Of a stretch of 30,579 bases of DNA, positions 16,024-24,140 are shown piece by piece. The DNA lies in the NCBI GenBank assembly GCA_002352105.1, contig DEHV01000042.1, positions 1-30,579 of the forward strand, in the 5' to 3' direction. Each line of letters opens with the position of its first letter. Positions within the stretch are counted from its first letter, which is position 1. A program made the translations under genes and the position numbers. The DNA comes from Chitinophagaceae bacterium UBA2791. GTDB taxonomy: Bacteria; Bacteroidota; Bacteroidia; Chitinophagales; Chitinophagaceae. The notes under the pieces were generated by a model. That model was given only the letters and a program-made list of their open reading frames with translations, had not been told where the DNA came from and did no database searches.

Positions 16024-17319
16024 TTATTTTTTTATCTGGGCGATCAACCAGTTATAAGCGGCGGTCATCTGATCAGGATAAACCCAGTGCCCTGTCTCGA
16101 GATACAGCTTTAATGTTTTGGGAGCGGAGATCATGTTGTAGGCCGCATACATGGAGGTAGGCGGACAGGTTTCATCGTTAAATCCCCAGGTGTAATAGCC
16201 GGGTATCTGCACCCTCCTGGCGAAGTTGACCACATCGTAGTAGCCGGCTGTTTCTACTTTTTGTTTAAGCGTAGGGTCTGGTTCGGGATCCCTGAAAAGA
16301 TGGGGCCAGCCTCCGGCGCGACCTTTCAGGTAACCGGTGAGATCACAAAGCGCGGGATAGGAAGCGGAGAGCGCCCTTACCCGTTTGTCCAGCGCCGCAG
16401 TAATGATAGACAGCGCGCCTCCCTGGCTTCCCCCTCTTACGGCGAGATTGGTTCCGTCGAACTGGGGCAGGCTGGCGATGAAATCATTGGCGCGCACGCA
16501 TCCGAGATAGACCCTTTTATAATAGTATGCATCCTTATTGTCCATATTAAAGCGCATATAGCCGTTCAGGGCGCCCGCGCTGAGGTCGGTATACGCATTG
16601 GGGGCAAGATTAACGGGTATGCCGTGGATGCCGATCTGTAGGGTGATGATCCCTTTTTCCGCTGTTTCGATATCGCCATTATAGGGTCTTATTCCGGCGC
16701 CGGGAACCAAAAGGATGGCGGGATACTTGCCTTCTTTAGCGGGTACGGACAAGATGCCGTATATGCGGGAATTCCTGGGATAGTTCTGGAAACTTACATG
16801 ATACACATTTGCTTTTTCCGTGCATTTCTCAGGGATCAGGGTCATCCGGGTATCCATCGGTATCCCGGCAAGTTCCGCCTTGGCCTTATCCCAAAAGGCA
16901 TTAAAATCTGCGGGATCCTGTATGGTAGGCTGGATGGTTAAGGGATCAAAACCTGCCGTAGCCATTTTTTCATAAGTAATGCCGTCGACCGTGGCGCTGA
17001 CGATACACCGGAGAAACCCGGCGGTATTCATTGTGCCGCCGTCGACTGTCGTCCTGCCCTCGGGAAGCGTGAGCGCCTCTGTTTTAACGGGCGGCATTTT
17101 TTCAGGCCCTATGCTGTATTTGATGTTTGCGTTCTTAAGCAGGTTGCCATCCTTAATGATGGTTATGTTGAATCTGACCTTTTCGCCTTTTTTATAGATC
17201 CAGTCGGGATGTTCCGGCGCGACGATCACTTTGACGATCTTGTCGATAGGTTGGGCTATGGAGGGGTGCGCTGAAATAATGAGCAGCAGCGCAGCAAGAA
17301 CGGCATAAAACTTTTTCAT
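16024..17319 (-). CDS. Exported acetyl-xylan esterase / cephalosporin-C deacetylase-like (CE7, AXE1), copy 1
   Basis: A 431-residue first gene of the leftward CE7 pair, with signal peptide MKKFYAVLAALLLIISAHPSIA, the same N-terminal beta-sandwich module and an AXE1 domain. The triad is Ser298 in GGSQGG, Asp382 in WGFNDETC and His411 in ETGHW. By eye about four residues in five match the downstream copy. Differences gather near 335-355 (GRAGGWPHLFRDPEPDPT against GRAGGGGSRLFKDLEPEAT), beside the pocket entrance, with a short length change there and another after the signal peptide. An exported deacetylase of acetylated oligosaccharides is the likely role. The gene is divergent from the ThuA-RidA gene across a 364-base spacer. 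Confidence 0.9.
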   Translation of the reverse strand: MKKFYAVLAALLLIISAHPSIAQPIDKIVKVIVAPEHPDWIYKKGEKVRFNITIIKDGNLLKNANIKYSIGPEKMPPVKTEALTLPEGRTTVDGGTMNTAGFLRCIVSATVDGITYEKMATAGFDPLTIQPTIQDPADFNAFWDKAKAELAGIPMDTRMTLIPEKCTEKANVYHVSFQNYPRNSRIYGILSVPAKEGKYPAILLVPGAGIRPYNGDIETAEKGIITLQIGIHGIPVNLAPNAYTDLSAGALNGYMRFNMDNKDAYYYKRVYLGCVRANDFIASLPQFDGTNLAVRGGSQGGALSIITAALDKRVRALSASYPALCDLTGYLKGRAGGWPHLFRDPEPDPTLKQKVETAGYYDVVNFARRVQIPGYYTWGFNDETCPPTSMYAAYNMISAPKTLKLYLETGHWVYPDQMTAAYNWLIAQIKK

Positions 17320-17683
17320 GATTTTCCTTTGAAGATGTCGGTAATGTCTGGAATAAAGAAACGAAATATTTTTATAACGGCGCTTTTTAATCTAAATTTA
17401 AACGGCGTCTTATGTGCGTTAAGAAAGCGTTTTAAACGATATTTGATCTTTGACGGTTGTAGCGGCGGGGATGGTCCCTTCGTTGTGGAGTATTGTCATT
17501 ATACCGCTTTATTCCGGAGTCTTGCCTTAGGATTGGACGCTGCAGGTAAGCGATGGTCAATAAAAAGGCTAAGGCAAAGATTGGTCTTATTTCAGTTCGG
17601 GCGCCACGCGCAACAGGGCGGGATCGCGACGGGGCGTCATAGCTGCTTTCCCGCTATAGGAACGCTTTAAAATAATATTAGAA
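17320..17683. other. Divergent intergenic region, no convincing gene
   Basis: A 364-base spacer between the leftward CE7 pair and the rightward ThuA-RidA gene. It contains an open frame (17329-17670, 113 codons) whose Arg/Cys-rich translation has no domain-like pattern, so I treat it as chance. The left part (17360-17400) is AT-rich and is a reasonable place for promoters, but no exact TAnnTTTG box was found on either strand. Confidence 0.5.
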
Positions 17684-18943
17684 ATGATAAAACGTAAGGT
17701 AGGATTGTTTTTGTTGTTGGCGATAGCCTATGCGCCGGTAGCGTTAGCGCAGGCGAAGCCGAACAAGATATTGGTTTTTAGTAAAACCTCAAATGGGTAT
17801 TATCACACATCCATTCCCGAAGGGGTAGCCGCTATTCAGCGGCTGGCAAAAGAAATGAATTTTGGCGTGGACGCTACCACGGACAGCGCTTATTTTACGG
17901 AAGACTCGCTTAAAAATTATGCGGCGGTGGTATTCATGAACACCAACGGCGTCTTGCTGGATACCTTTCAAAAAGCGGATTTTGAACGATATATCCAGGC
18001 GGGAGGAGGCTATCTGGGGGTTCACTCCGCTACGGCGTCGGAATACAAATGGCCCTGGTACGGCCGGCTGGTAGGCGCTTATTTTAACGGCCATCCCGAT
18101 CCCCAGGAAGCCTATGTGGAGGTCAAAGAGCCGCGCCATCCGTCGACCCGTCATCTTCCCCGCCGGTGGAAAGTATTTGACGAATGGTACAACTTCAGAG
18201 AGATATCGCCCGATATCCGCGTGTTGATGAGCCTCGATGAAACGACGTATAAAGGAGGAAAAAACGGCGCTTATCATCCTATTGCCTGGTATCATGAATT
18301 TGACGGAGGCCGGGCATTCTATACCGGTCTTGGACATACGAAAAAATCCTATTCCGATCCGTTGTTCCTGAACCACCTGAGAGGGGGCCTTCAATATGCG
18401 ATCGGAAAAAATAAGCCGTTGGATTATTCAAAAGCAAAGACCTCAAGAATTCAGAAAACAAACAATAGTAATATGGAAACAACTAATGCAAAAGAAAAGC
18501 TGAAAGCGCTGGGATTAAGTTTGCCGCCCGCTCCCGCCCCGGTGGGAGTGTATAAACCCAGTCTTCTTGTCGACGGGAAATACCTTTATCTCTCCGGCCA
18601 CGGACCTGTTCAGCAAGACGGGACGTTGATAAAAGGAAGGGTGGGTCAGGACCTGGACATGGAACAGGGAAAGCTGGCGGCCAGGCAGGTCGGGCTTGCT
18701 TTACTGGCCACTGTTGATAAGAGTGTCGGACTGGATAAGGTGAAAAGAGTGATCAAGGTGCTGGGCATGGTGAATTCTACCGATGATTTTCAGAAGCAGC
18801 CTTATGTGATCAACGGTTGCAGCGAATTGTTTGCCGCTATATGGGGCGATGATAATGGGATTGGCGTCCGGAGCGCGGTGGGATTCAATGTGCTGCCGGA
18901 TAATATTCCCGTGGAGATCGAAGTGATATTTGAATTGAAATAA
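17684..18943 (+). CDS. ThuA-domain protein fused in frame to a RidA-family protein
   Basis: A 419-residue frame holding two complete domains. Residues 1-23 form a signal peptide (ending ALA-QA). Residues 27-243 form a ThuA-like glutamine-amidotransferase-fold domain with GVHSAT (112-117), DEWYNF (166-171) and GLGHT (215-219); ThuA domains occur in sugar catabolism, and recent work links relatives to keto-sugar metabolism. Residues 244-263 are a low-complexity linker. Residues 264-419 form a complete RidA/YjgF-family protein starting METTNAKEKLKALG, with LSGHGP, KVLGMVN and RSAVGFN (Arg396, equivalent to the imine-binding Arg). The RidA part has its own in-frame ATG at 18473 after an AACAAACAATAGTAAT leader-like stretch. 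RidA normally acts in the cytoplasm, whereas the signal peptide would export a full fusion. See findings. Confidence 0.85.
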   Translation: MIKRKVGLFLLLAIAYAPVALAQAKPNKILVFSKTSNGYYHTSIPEGVAAIQRLAKEMNFGVDATTDSAYFTEDSLKNYAAVVFMNTNGVLLDTFQKADFERYIQAGGGYLGVHSATASEYKWPWYGRLVGAYFNGHPDPQEAYVEVKEPRHPSTRHLPRRWKVFDEWYNFREISPDIRVLMSLDETTYKGGKNGAYHPIAWYHEFDGGRAFYTGLGHTKKSYSDPLFLNHLRGGLQYAIGKNKPLDYSKAKTSRIQKTNNSNMETTNAKEKLKALGLSLPPAPAPVGVYKPSLLVDGKYLYLSGHGPVQQDGTLIKGRVGQDLDMEQGKLAARQVGLALLATVDKSVGLDKVKRVIKVLGMVNSTDDFQKQPYVINGCSELFAAIWGDDNGIGVRSAVGFNVLPDNIPVEIEVIFELK

Positions 18944-19005
18944 GCGGGGCCGGTTCGGCCCGTTCTTCCGGGCGGCGGCAAAGGATAAAAAGAAAAATCT
19001 TAAGT

Positions 19006-20103
19006 ATGGAATGGTATCAGATCGATAAGATCGAAACATTGGATACGCCTTTTCTGGCCTTATACAAGGACCGGATAGAGAAGAATATCCAAATGGCGAT
19101 AAACATGGTAAAAGACCCTGCCCGGTTAAGACCGCATGTAAAGACCAATAAGATCGCGGAGGTCTGCCGCATGATGATGGACGCGGGTATCAGTAAATTC
19201 AAATGCGCCACCATTGCCGAGGCGGAGATGTTGGGCATGATAAAGGCAAAGGACGTGTTATTGGCCTATCAACCCGTGGGGCCCAAGGCGTCGCGGCTGC
19301 TGGCGCTGGCGGAACGGTACCCGCAGACAGATTTTAGCTGCGTAGTGGACGATGCGCAGGCGGCGGCCCATCTGTCGGAATTGTTTTTAGCGGCGGGTAA
19401 AAGATTATCCGTATATATTGATCTGAATACCGGCATGAACCGGACCGGTATATTGCCTGCTAACGCGCCGGATTTGTTTGATCGCCTGCAATCCCTGGAA
19501 GGCATTGAGGTAACCGGCGTCCATTTGTACGACGGTCACCTTACGATGACGGATATACGCAACAGGCAACAGGATAGCGATAAGGGATTTGATGAAGCGA
19601 TGCAGGCGGTCGCCGCAATGGAACAAAAAGGAGATACGCCCCTTGCCATAGTAGCGGGCGGCTCTCCTACATTTCCTACGCACGCGGGCAGGAAGGCGGA
19701 ATGCAGTCCGGGCACCTTTGTTTTTTGGGATTGGGGCTATAAGACCAAATACCCCGAAACGCCATTTGAATATGCCGCGCTGGTGGTCGCCCGGGTAATC
19801 TCCATCGTTAATAAGGATACCATTACGCTGGATCTTGGCTATAAGGCGGTCGCGTCGGAGAGCCCTTTCCCGAGGGTTTATTTTTTGAACGCCCCCGAAG
19901 CGCAGGCTCTTAGCCAGAGCGAGGAGCACCTGGTATTAAAGGTGGCGGATAGCGGCGCGTATAAGACCGGGGATATTCTCTACGGGACGCCTCTTCATAT
20001 ATGCCCCTCGGTGGCATTATACGACAAAGCGGCGGTGATAGAAGATCATAAGATCATTGCCTCATGGAAGGTAATTGCCCGGGACAGAAGCATCGCGATA
20101 TGA
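19006..20103 (+). CDS. D-threonine aldolase / D-serine dehydratase-like PLP enzyme (fold III)
   Basis: A 365-residue member of the alanine-racemase-like fold-type III PLP enzymes, D-threonine-aldolase branch. The PLP lysine is probably Lys46 in RPHVKTNK. The C-terminal metal site of this group appears as HICPSVALYD with His331 and Cys333. GVHLYDGH near 170-177 and VAGGSPTFPTH near 220 are also characteristic. D-threonine aldolases split D-threonine and other D-3-hydroxy-amino acids to glycine and an aldehyde; relatives dehydrate D-serine. It lies 62 bases after the ThuA-RidA gene. RidA proteins detoxify the enamine/imine products of PLP dehydratases, so the pairing favours D-hydroxy-amino-acid breakdown, possibly the dehydratase reaction. 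Confidence 0.88.
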   Translation: MEWYQIDKIETLDTPFLALYKDRIEKNIQMAINMVKDPARLRPHVKTNKIAEVCRMMMDAGISKFKCATIAEAEMLGMIKAKDVLLAYQPVGPKASRLLALAERYPQTDFSCVVDDAQAAAHLSELFLAAGKRLSVYIDLNTGMNRTGILPANAPDLFDRLQSLEGIEVTGVHLYDGHLTMTDIRNRQQDSDKGFDEAMQAVAAMEQKGDTPLAIVAGGSPTFPTHAGRKAECSPGTFVFWDWGYKTKYPETPFEYAALVVARVISIVNKDTITLDLGYKAVASESPFPRVYFLNAPEAQALSQSEEHLVLKVADSGAYKTGDILYGTPLHICPSVALYDKAAVIEDHKIIASWKVIARDRSIAI

Positions 20104-20192
20104 TGAAAAGCGAAGATCGGCGTAAAATACAAGAGGGTAAGATTGTATCATATGTCGGTAAGTACGTGGCATAGAGCCTGATTTATTACTTC

Positions 20193-20200
20193 TATTTTTG
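20193..20200 (+). promoter_or_regulatory. Candidate -7 box for ppsA
   Basis: TATTTTTG matches the Bacteroidota -7 consensus TAnnTTTG exactly and lies 32 bases before the ppsA ATG, in the 128-base spacer. No good TTTG-type -33 element is seen at the usual distance upstream, so the call rests on the -7 box and its position. Confidence 0.45.
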
Positions 20201-20231
20201 GTTTATACGAACGATGTTATAAAACCAAAAC

Positions 20232-22676
20232 ATGAGTAATCAATTCATCCTCGATCTTAGGGAAGTAGGCATCAATGATATAGATATTGCCGGGGGAAAG
20301 AATGCCTCTCTTGGAGAAATGATCCAGCATCTTTCTGCATTAGGCGTGAATATTCCCAATGGATTCGTCATTACCGTATCTGCTTATAAAACCTTCCTGG
20401 AATATAATCAGCTGGATAAGTCGATCGACCGGATCGTGCAGGCAATAGACTACGACAATATTGAATCGCTCAGGAGAGGGGGGCAGCAGGTAAGGCAGCT
20501 GCTGAAGAACGGGCGGTTTCCCAGGGAGATGAGCGAAGTCATCATTCGCGCATATGAAAAATTATCCGGTAATTACGGCCAGGAACATACCGATGTGGCG
20601 GTTCGTTCCTCCGCTACCGCGGAGGATCTGCCCGACGCCTCCTTTGCCGGACAGCAGGAAACCTTCCTGAATGTACGCGGGCCGGCCTCCCTGATGGATG
20701 CCGTCCGTAACTGCTTTGCTTCCCTGTTTACCGACCGGGCCATCAGTTACAGGCAGTCTTTCGGCTATAACCATTTTTCGATCGGGCTCAGCATCTGCGT
20801 ACAGAAAATGGTCAGGAGCGACCTGGGTTCTTCAGGCGTCGCTTTTAGCCTGGATACAGAAAGCGGCTTTAAGGATGTCGTGGTCATTAACGGCGCTTAC
20901 GGCCTTGGCGAAATGGTGGTGCAGGGTTCGGTGTCGCCCGATGAATTTATTGTATTCAAACCGGCATTGCGCAACGGCTACGAGGCGATCATCGAAAAAA
21001 AACTGGGCGTGAAAGACAGGATGATGGTGTATGGCGATAAGGCGGATGAACGGGTTAAGATCATTCCCACGGAAAAGAACTTTCAACATCGTTTTTGCAT
21101 TACCGATAGCGTGGCGATGCAGCTGGCGGATTGGGTAATTAAAATTGAAGATTATTATTCTACTTTAAGACAAAGGTGGACGCCCATGGACGTGGAATGG
21201 GCCTTTGACGGACTAAGCAAATCCCTTTTTATCGTGCAGGCGAGGCCGGAGACCATTCATTCGCAGAAAGATCACGATAGAATAACAGCCTATACTGTCG
21301 CGGATCAGTCCCGTTCCGAAAAAATACTGATACAGGGAATAGCGGTCGGCGATAAGATCGGGCAGGGAAACGTGAACATATTGTATTCGATGGACAAGCG
21401 CGTGATAGAGGGGCATGAGTTCAAAGCGGGCGACGTACTGGTCACGGACATGACAGATCCCGACTGGGAGCCTGTTATGAAAAAAGCTTCCGCTATTGTG
21501 ACCAACAAGGGGGGGCGCACCTGCCATGCGGCCATCGTAGCCCGGGAGCTGGGTATTCCTGCCATTGTCGGCTGCGGCAATGCAACGGATATATTGCAGG
21601 AAGGAGACGCGGTAACGGTCAGCTGCGCGGAGGGCGAAACCGGGTATGTGTATGCGGGCAATATTCATTATGAAACGACGGAATATGATCTGAACGACCT
21701 GCCGGCCATACATACAAAGCTGATGTTGAACGCTGCTTCTCCTTCGATGTGTTTCAAATTTTCCAACTTGCCGAATGACGGGGTGGGATTGGCAAGGGAA
21801 GAGTTTATCATCAACAACTATATCCAGATCCATCCGCTTGCCTTATTGCGTCACCGGGAGCTGGATGATCAGCCATTGACCAAAGAGATCGTAAAAAGAA
21901 TTCAGGGGTATGAAAATGAAGAAGATTATTTCATTAAGAAACTGTCTTACGGCATTGCCAAGATCGGAGCGTCATTTTATCCGAAACCGGTGATCGTCCG
22001 GTTCAGCGATTTTAAAAGCAATGAATATTTTAACTTGCTGGGAGGCGCCCATTTTGAGCCCAAAGAAGAAAACCCCATGATCGGGTGGAGGGGCGCGTCG
22101 AGATATTACTCGGATGATTATAAGGAGGCGTTCGGGATGGAATGCAGGGCCATTAAAATGGTCAGGGAACAGATGGGATTGGACAATGTGGTGGTGATGA
22201 TCCCCTTTTGCCGCACGGTAAATGAACTGATCAGGGTGAAAGAAGTTATGAAAACCTTCGGACTGGAGCGCGGGAAAAAAGGGCTGCAATTGTACCTGAT
22301 GGCGGAGGTTCCCTCCAATATCATACTGGCCGATGATTTCGCAAAGCATATCGACGGTTTTTCCATAGGTTCGAACGACCTGACGCAGCTCACGCTTGGA
22401 TTGGATCGCGACTCTTCGCTTGTAGCGCACCTGTATGACGAACGGAACGCCTCGGTCAAGCAAATGATCTCCAGGCTGATCGCGGCGGCAAAAGAAAATG
22501 GCGTTAAGGTAGGCATCTGCGGACAGGGGCCCTCGGATTTTCCGGATTTTGCGGAGTTCCTTGTAGAGCAGGGCATTGACAGCGTGTCGGTAACCCCCGA
22601 TTCGGTGATCAAAACGATCAAGGCGATCGCTGCGGCGGAAAAGAGAATTGAGAGCGGCTTTGTATATTCGGGTTAA
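20232..22676 (+). CDS. ppsA: Phosphoenolpyruvate synthase
   Basis: An 814-residue protein, the normal length for PpsA, which makes phosphoenolpyruvate, AMP and phosphate from pyruvate and ATP and so lets cells run gluconeogenesis on pyruvate, lactate or amino acids. The order is standard. The N-terminal ATP-grasp domain has GGKNASLGEM (Lys23) and VRSSATAEDLPDASFAGQQ; the mobile phosphohistidine domain has GGRTCHAAIVAREL with His432; and the C-terminal PEP/pyruvate barrel has SIGSNDLTQL and GICGQGPSD with catalytic Cys763. It is a single gene with its own candidate promoter. No regulatory DUF299 kinase/phosphatase gene is adjacent. Confidence 0.97.
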   Translation: MSNQFILDLREVGINDIDIAGGKNASLGEMIQHLSALGVNIPNGFVITVSAYKTFLEYNQLDKSIDRIVQAIDYDNIESLRRGGQQVRQLLKNGRFPREMSEVIIRAYEKLSGNYGQEHTDVAVRSSATAEDLPDASFAGQQETFLNVRGPASLMDAVRNCFASLFTDRAISYRQSFGYNHFSIGLSICVQKMVRSDLGSSGVAFSLDTESGFKDVVVINGAYGLGEMVVQGSVSPDEFIVFKPALRNGYEAIIEKKLGVKDRMMVYGDKADERVKIIPTEKNFQHRFCITDSVAMQLADWVIKIEDYYSTLRQRWTPMDVEWAFDGLSKSLFIVQARPETIHSQKDHDRITAYTVADQSRSEKILIQGIAVGDKIGQGNVNILYSMDKRVIEGHEFKAGDVLVTDMTDPDWEPVMKKASAIVTNKGGRTCHAAIVARELGIPAIVGCGNATDILQEGDAVTVSCAEGETGYVYAGNIHYETTEYDLNDLPAIHTKLMLNAASPSMCFKFSNLPNDGVGLAREEFIINNYIQIHPLALLRHRELDDQPLTKEIVKRIQGYENEEDYFIKKLSYGIAKIGASFYPKPVIVRFSDFKSNEYFNLLGGAHFEPKEENPMIGWRGASRYYSDDYKEAFGMECRAIKMVREQMGLDNVVVMIPFCRTVNELIRVKEVMKTFGLERGKKGLQLYLMAEVPSNIILADDFAKHIDGFSIGSNDLTQLTLGLDRDSSLVAHLYDERNASVKQMISRLIAAAKENGVKVGICGQGPSDFPDFAEFLVEQGIDSVSVTPDSVIKTIKAIAAAEKRIESGFVYSG

Positions 22677-22705
22677 TGTTTTTATTATCTCATAATCTAT
22701 AGTTT

Positions 22706-23581
22706 CTGAAACCGCATCTGTTAAAGATACACCTGAAGCCGGAGCATTCTTTTAACGTCCGATACGACGTATTGCCTCATTTTTACAATAAATGGCATTA
22801 TCATCCGGAACTGGAGCTGGTACACATCATCAAGGGCTCCGGAAGGCAGTTCATTGGCGATAATATCCACCATTTCAAAGCGGATGATATGATCTTGCTG
22901 GGCTCGAATCTTCCTCATCTGTGGCGAAGCGATGAAAAATACTTTAAGAAGAATCCCAGGCTGAAGGTAGAAGCGATCGTCGTCCATTTTGTTCCCGATT
23001 GTTTTGGCGATCATTTTTTAAAGATGCCCGAAAACAAGGAGCTGCTTAAGCTTTTTGAAAGGGCCAAGCAAGGCGTCAGGGTCAGGCTGAACGATAAAAA
23101 AAGGGCTGCGGAAATGATGCGCCGGCTGTTGGTTGCCAAAGGCGGGGAAAGGATCATCCTGCTGCTGCAGATCCTGCAGATCATCGCGCATTCCAGGCAA
23201 ACCAAGACGGTTTGCAGCAAGGGGTTGGAATTTAATCACAACCCTGCCGAGACGGAGCGGCTCAATACCATCTACCAGTATATCCTGAATAATTTTGGCA
23301 AGGAGATCACGCTTCCGCAGATAGCCAGGGTGGCGCATATAGCGCCCAATTCTTTTTGCCGGTATTTTAAATCCAGGATCAAGAAAACCTTTTCTGAATT
23401 CCTGATAGAGGTTCGCATCGGGCATGCCTGTAAACTGCTTGCAGAGACGCATAAAAGCGTATCGGAGATCTGTTATGAATGCGGGTTTAATAATTTCTCC
23501 AATTTTAACCGCCATTTTAAATCCATCACCGGCAGAACGCCGACGGAACACCGGAAACATTACCAGGAAGCAAAGCATTGA
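22706..23581 (+). CDS. AraC-family transcriptional regulator with apparent non-ATG start
   Basis: A cupin-type sensor domain (about residues 1-130, with WHYHPELELVHIIKGSG and HLWRSDEKYF) is followed by a C-terminal pair of AraC helix-turn-helices: ITLPQIARVAHIAPNSFCRYFKSRIKKTF and VSEICYECGFNNFSNFNRHFKSITGRTPTEHRK (each quoted as a span; key residues Phe/Cys-Arg-Tyr-Phe and Gly-Phe-Asn-Asn). The frame is open back to a stop at 22700-22702, and the upstream residues KPHLLKIHLKPEHSFNVRYD look like the normal N-terminus of this subfamily. No ATG exists in that stretch: the codon in the expected Met position is CTG at 22706, giving 291 residues. TTG 22772 is the fallback start, giving 269. The target is unknown. 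It begins 29 bases after ppsA. Confidence 0.85.
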   Translation: MKPHLLKIHLKPEHSFNVRYDVLPHFYNKWHYHPELELVHIIKGSGRQFIGDNIHHFKADDMILLGSNLPHLWRSDEKYFKKNPRLKVEAIVVHFVPDCFGDHFLKMPENKELLKLFERAKQGVRVRLNDKKRAAEMMRRLLVAKGGERIILLLQILQIIAHSRQTKTVCSKGLEFNHNPAETERLNTIYQYILNNFGKEITLPQIARVAHIAPNSFCRYFKSRIKKTFSEFLIEVRIGHACKLLAETHKSVSEICYECGFNNFSNFNRHFKSITGRTPTEHRKHYQEAKH

Positions 23582-23754
23582 TCGGCGATAGCTTCTGCCG
23601 CTTGCGGATTAAAATAGCGGCAGTCCGCCGCTTCGGCATGCTGCGCCTATGATCCATTCATATCGGCGATGCCGGCGGCGATTTATAGCCCGCCGGGATA
23701 AGCATTGAAAGCCGGAACCGCCTAAAAATTAAATTCCCGGACTATATTTATTTA

Positions 23755-23762
23755 TATATTTG
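23755..23762 (+). promoter_or_regulatory. Candidate -7 box for the arsR-type/efflux operon
   Basis: TATATTTG fits the Bacteroidota consensus TAnnTTTG exactly, in a strongly AT-rich stretch 29 bases before the regulator ATG. A small inverted repeat CATT-CATC-AATG (23764-23775 region) lies at the expected transcription start and could be an operator half-site arrangement, but it is too short to call. The -33 element is unclear. Confidence 0.5.
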
Positions 23763-23791
23763 CATTCATCAATGGATTTTTAATGTAGCGT

Positions 23792-24088
23792 ATGGATCTT
23801 AAGCATGTCGAGAAGATTTCGAAGGCCTTGAGCGATATTAACCGATTAAAGATACTGGATGATATCTCAGAGAAGGGCGGGGTCATTCAGTGTTCGGAAA
23901 TTGTCAGATTACTTCAGCTCGCACAACCCTCCGTAAGCCATCATATTAAAACGCTTGTTGAATCAGGGCTTATCGAACCTGAAAAAAGCGGGAGAAACTA
24001 CGCTTACCAGTTAAATAAGAAGCTGCTCCGCGATTTCATCGCAAAATTGTCTTCCATGACAAGCTGTTACTTTATTTTTTGTTGGTAA
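23792..24088 (+). CDS. ArsR-family winged-helix repressor
   Basis: A 98-residue protein with the compact ArsR/SmtB layout: an N-terminal helix (KISKALSDINRLKILDDI), a recognition helix LAQPSVSHHIKTLVESGLIE (49-68) and the beta wing KSGRNYAYQLN. It lacks the ELCVCD metal-binding motif of ArsR/SmtB helix 3; its cysteines are Cys33 in VIQCSEI and two in the C-terminal tail CYFIFCW, so a different thiol or metal site, or another ligand, would be needed. It stands 52 bases before tolC with a promoter-like box upstream. The likely role is autorepression and control of the efflux operon, by analogy with regulator-first efflux operons; this is inference. Confidence 0.88.
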   Translation: MDLKHVEKISKALSDINRLKILDDISEKGGVIQCSEIVRLLQLAQPSVSHHIKTLVESGLIEPEKSGRNYAYQLNKKLLRDFIAKLSSMTSCYFIFCW

Positions 24089-24140
24089 TTAAATTGAATG
24101 AGATGCATCTTTATACGATGTTATTAAACAGGCAAATCAA

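Noticed and set aside
15288..16160. 290-codon plus-strand open frame across the two CE7 esterases
   Set aside because: It is antisense to both enzymes and crosses their intergenic gap; the translation is His/Arg/Cys-rich and domain-free.
17329..17670. 113-codon plus-strand open frame between the CE7 esterases and the ThuA-RidA gene
   Set aside because: The Arg/Cys-rich translation has no domain-like pattern, and it occupies a divergent promoter region; chance open frame is more likely.
23595..23623. Hairpin CTGCCGCT/AGCGGCAG after the AraC gene as a terminator
   Set aside because: The 8-bp stem has a 13-base loop and no T-run after it, so it does not meet terminator criteria.
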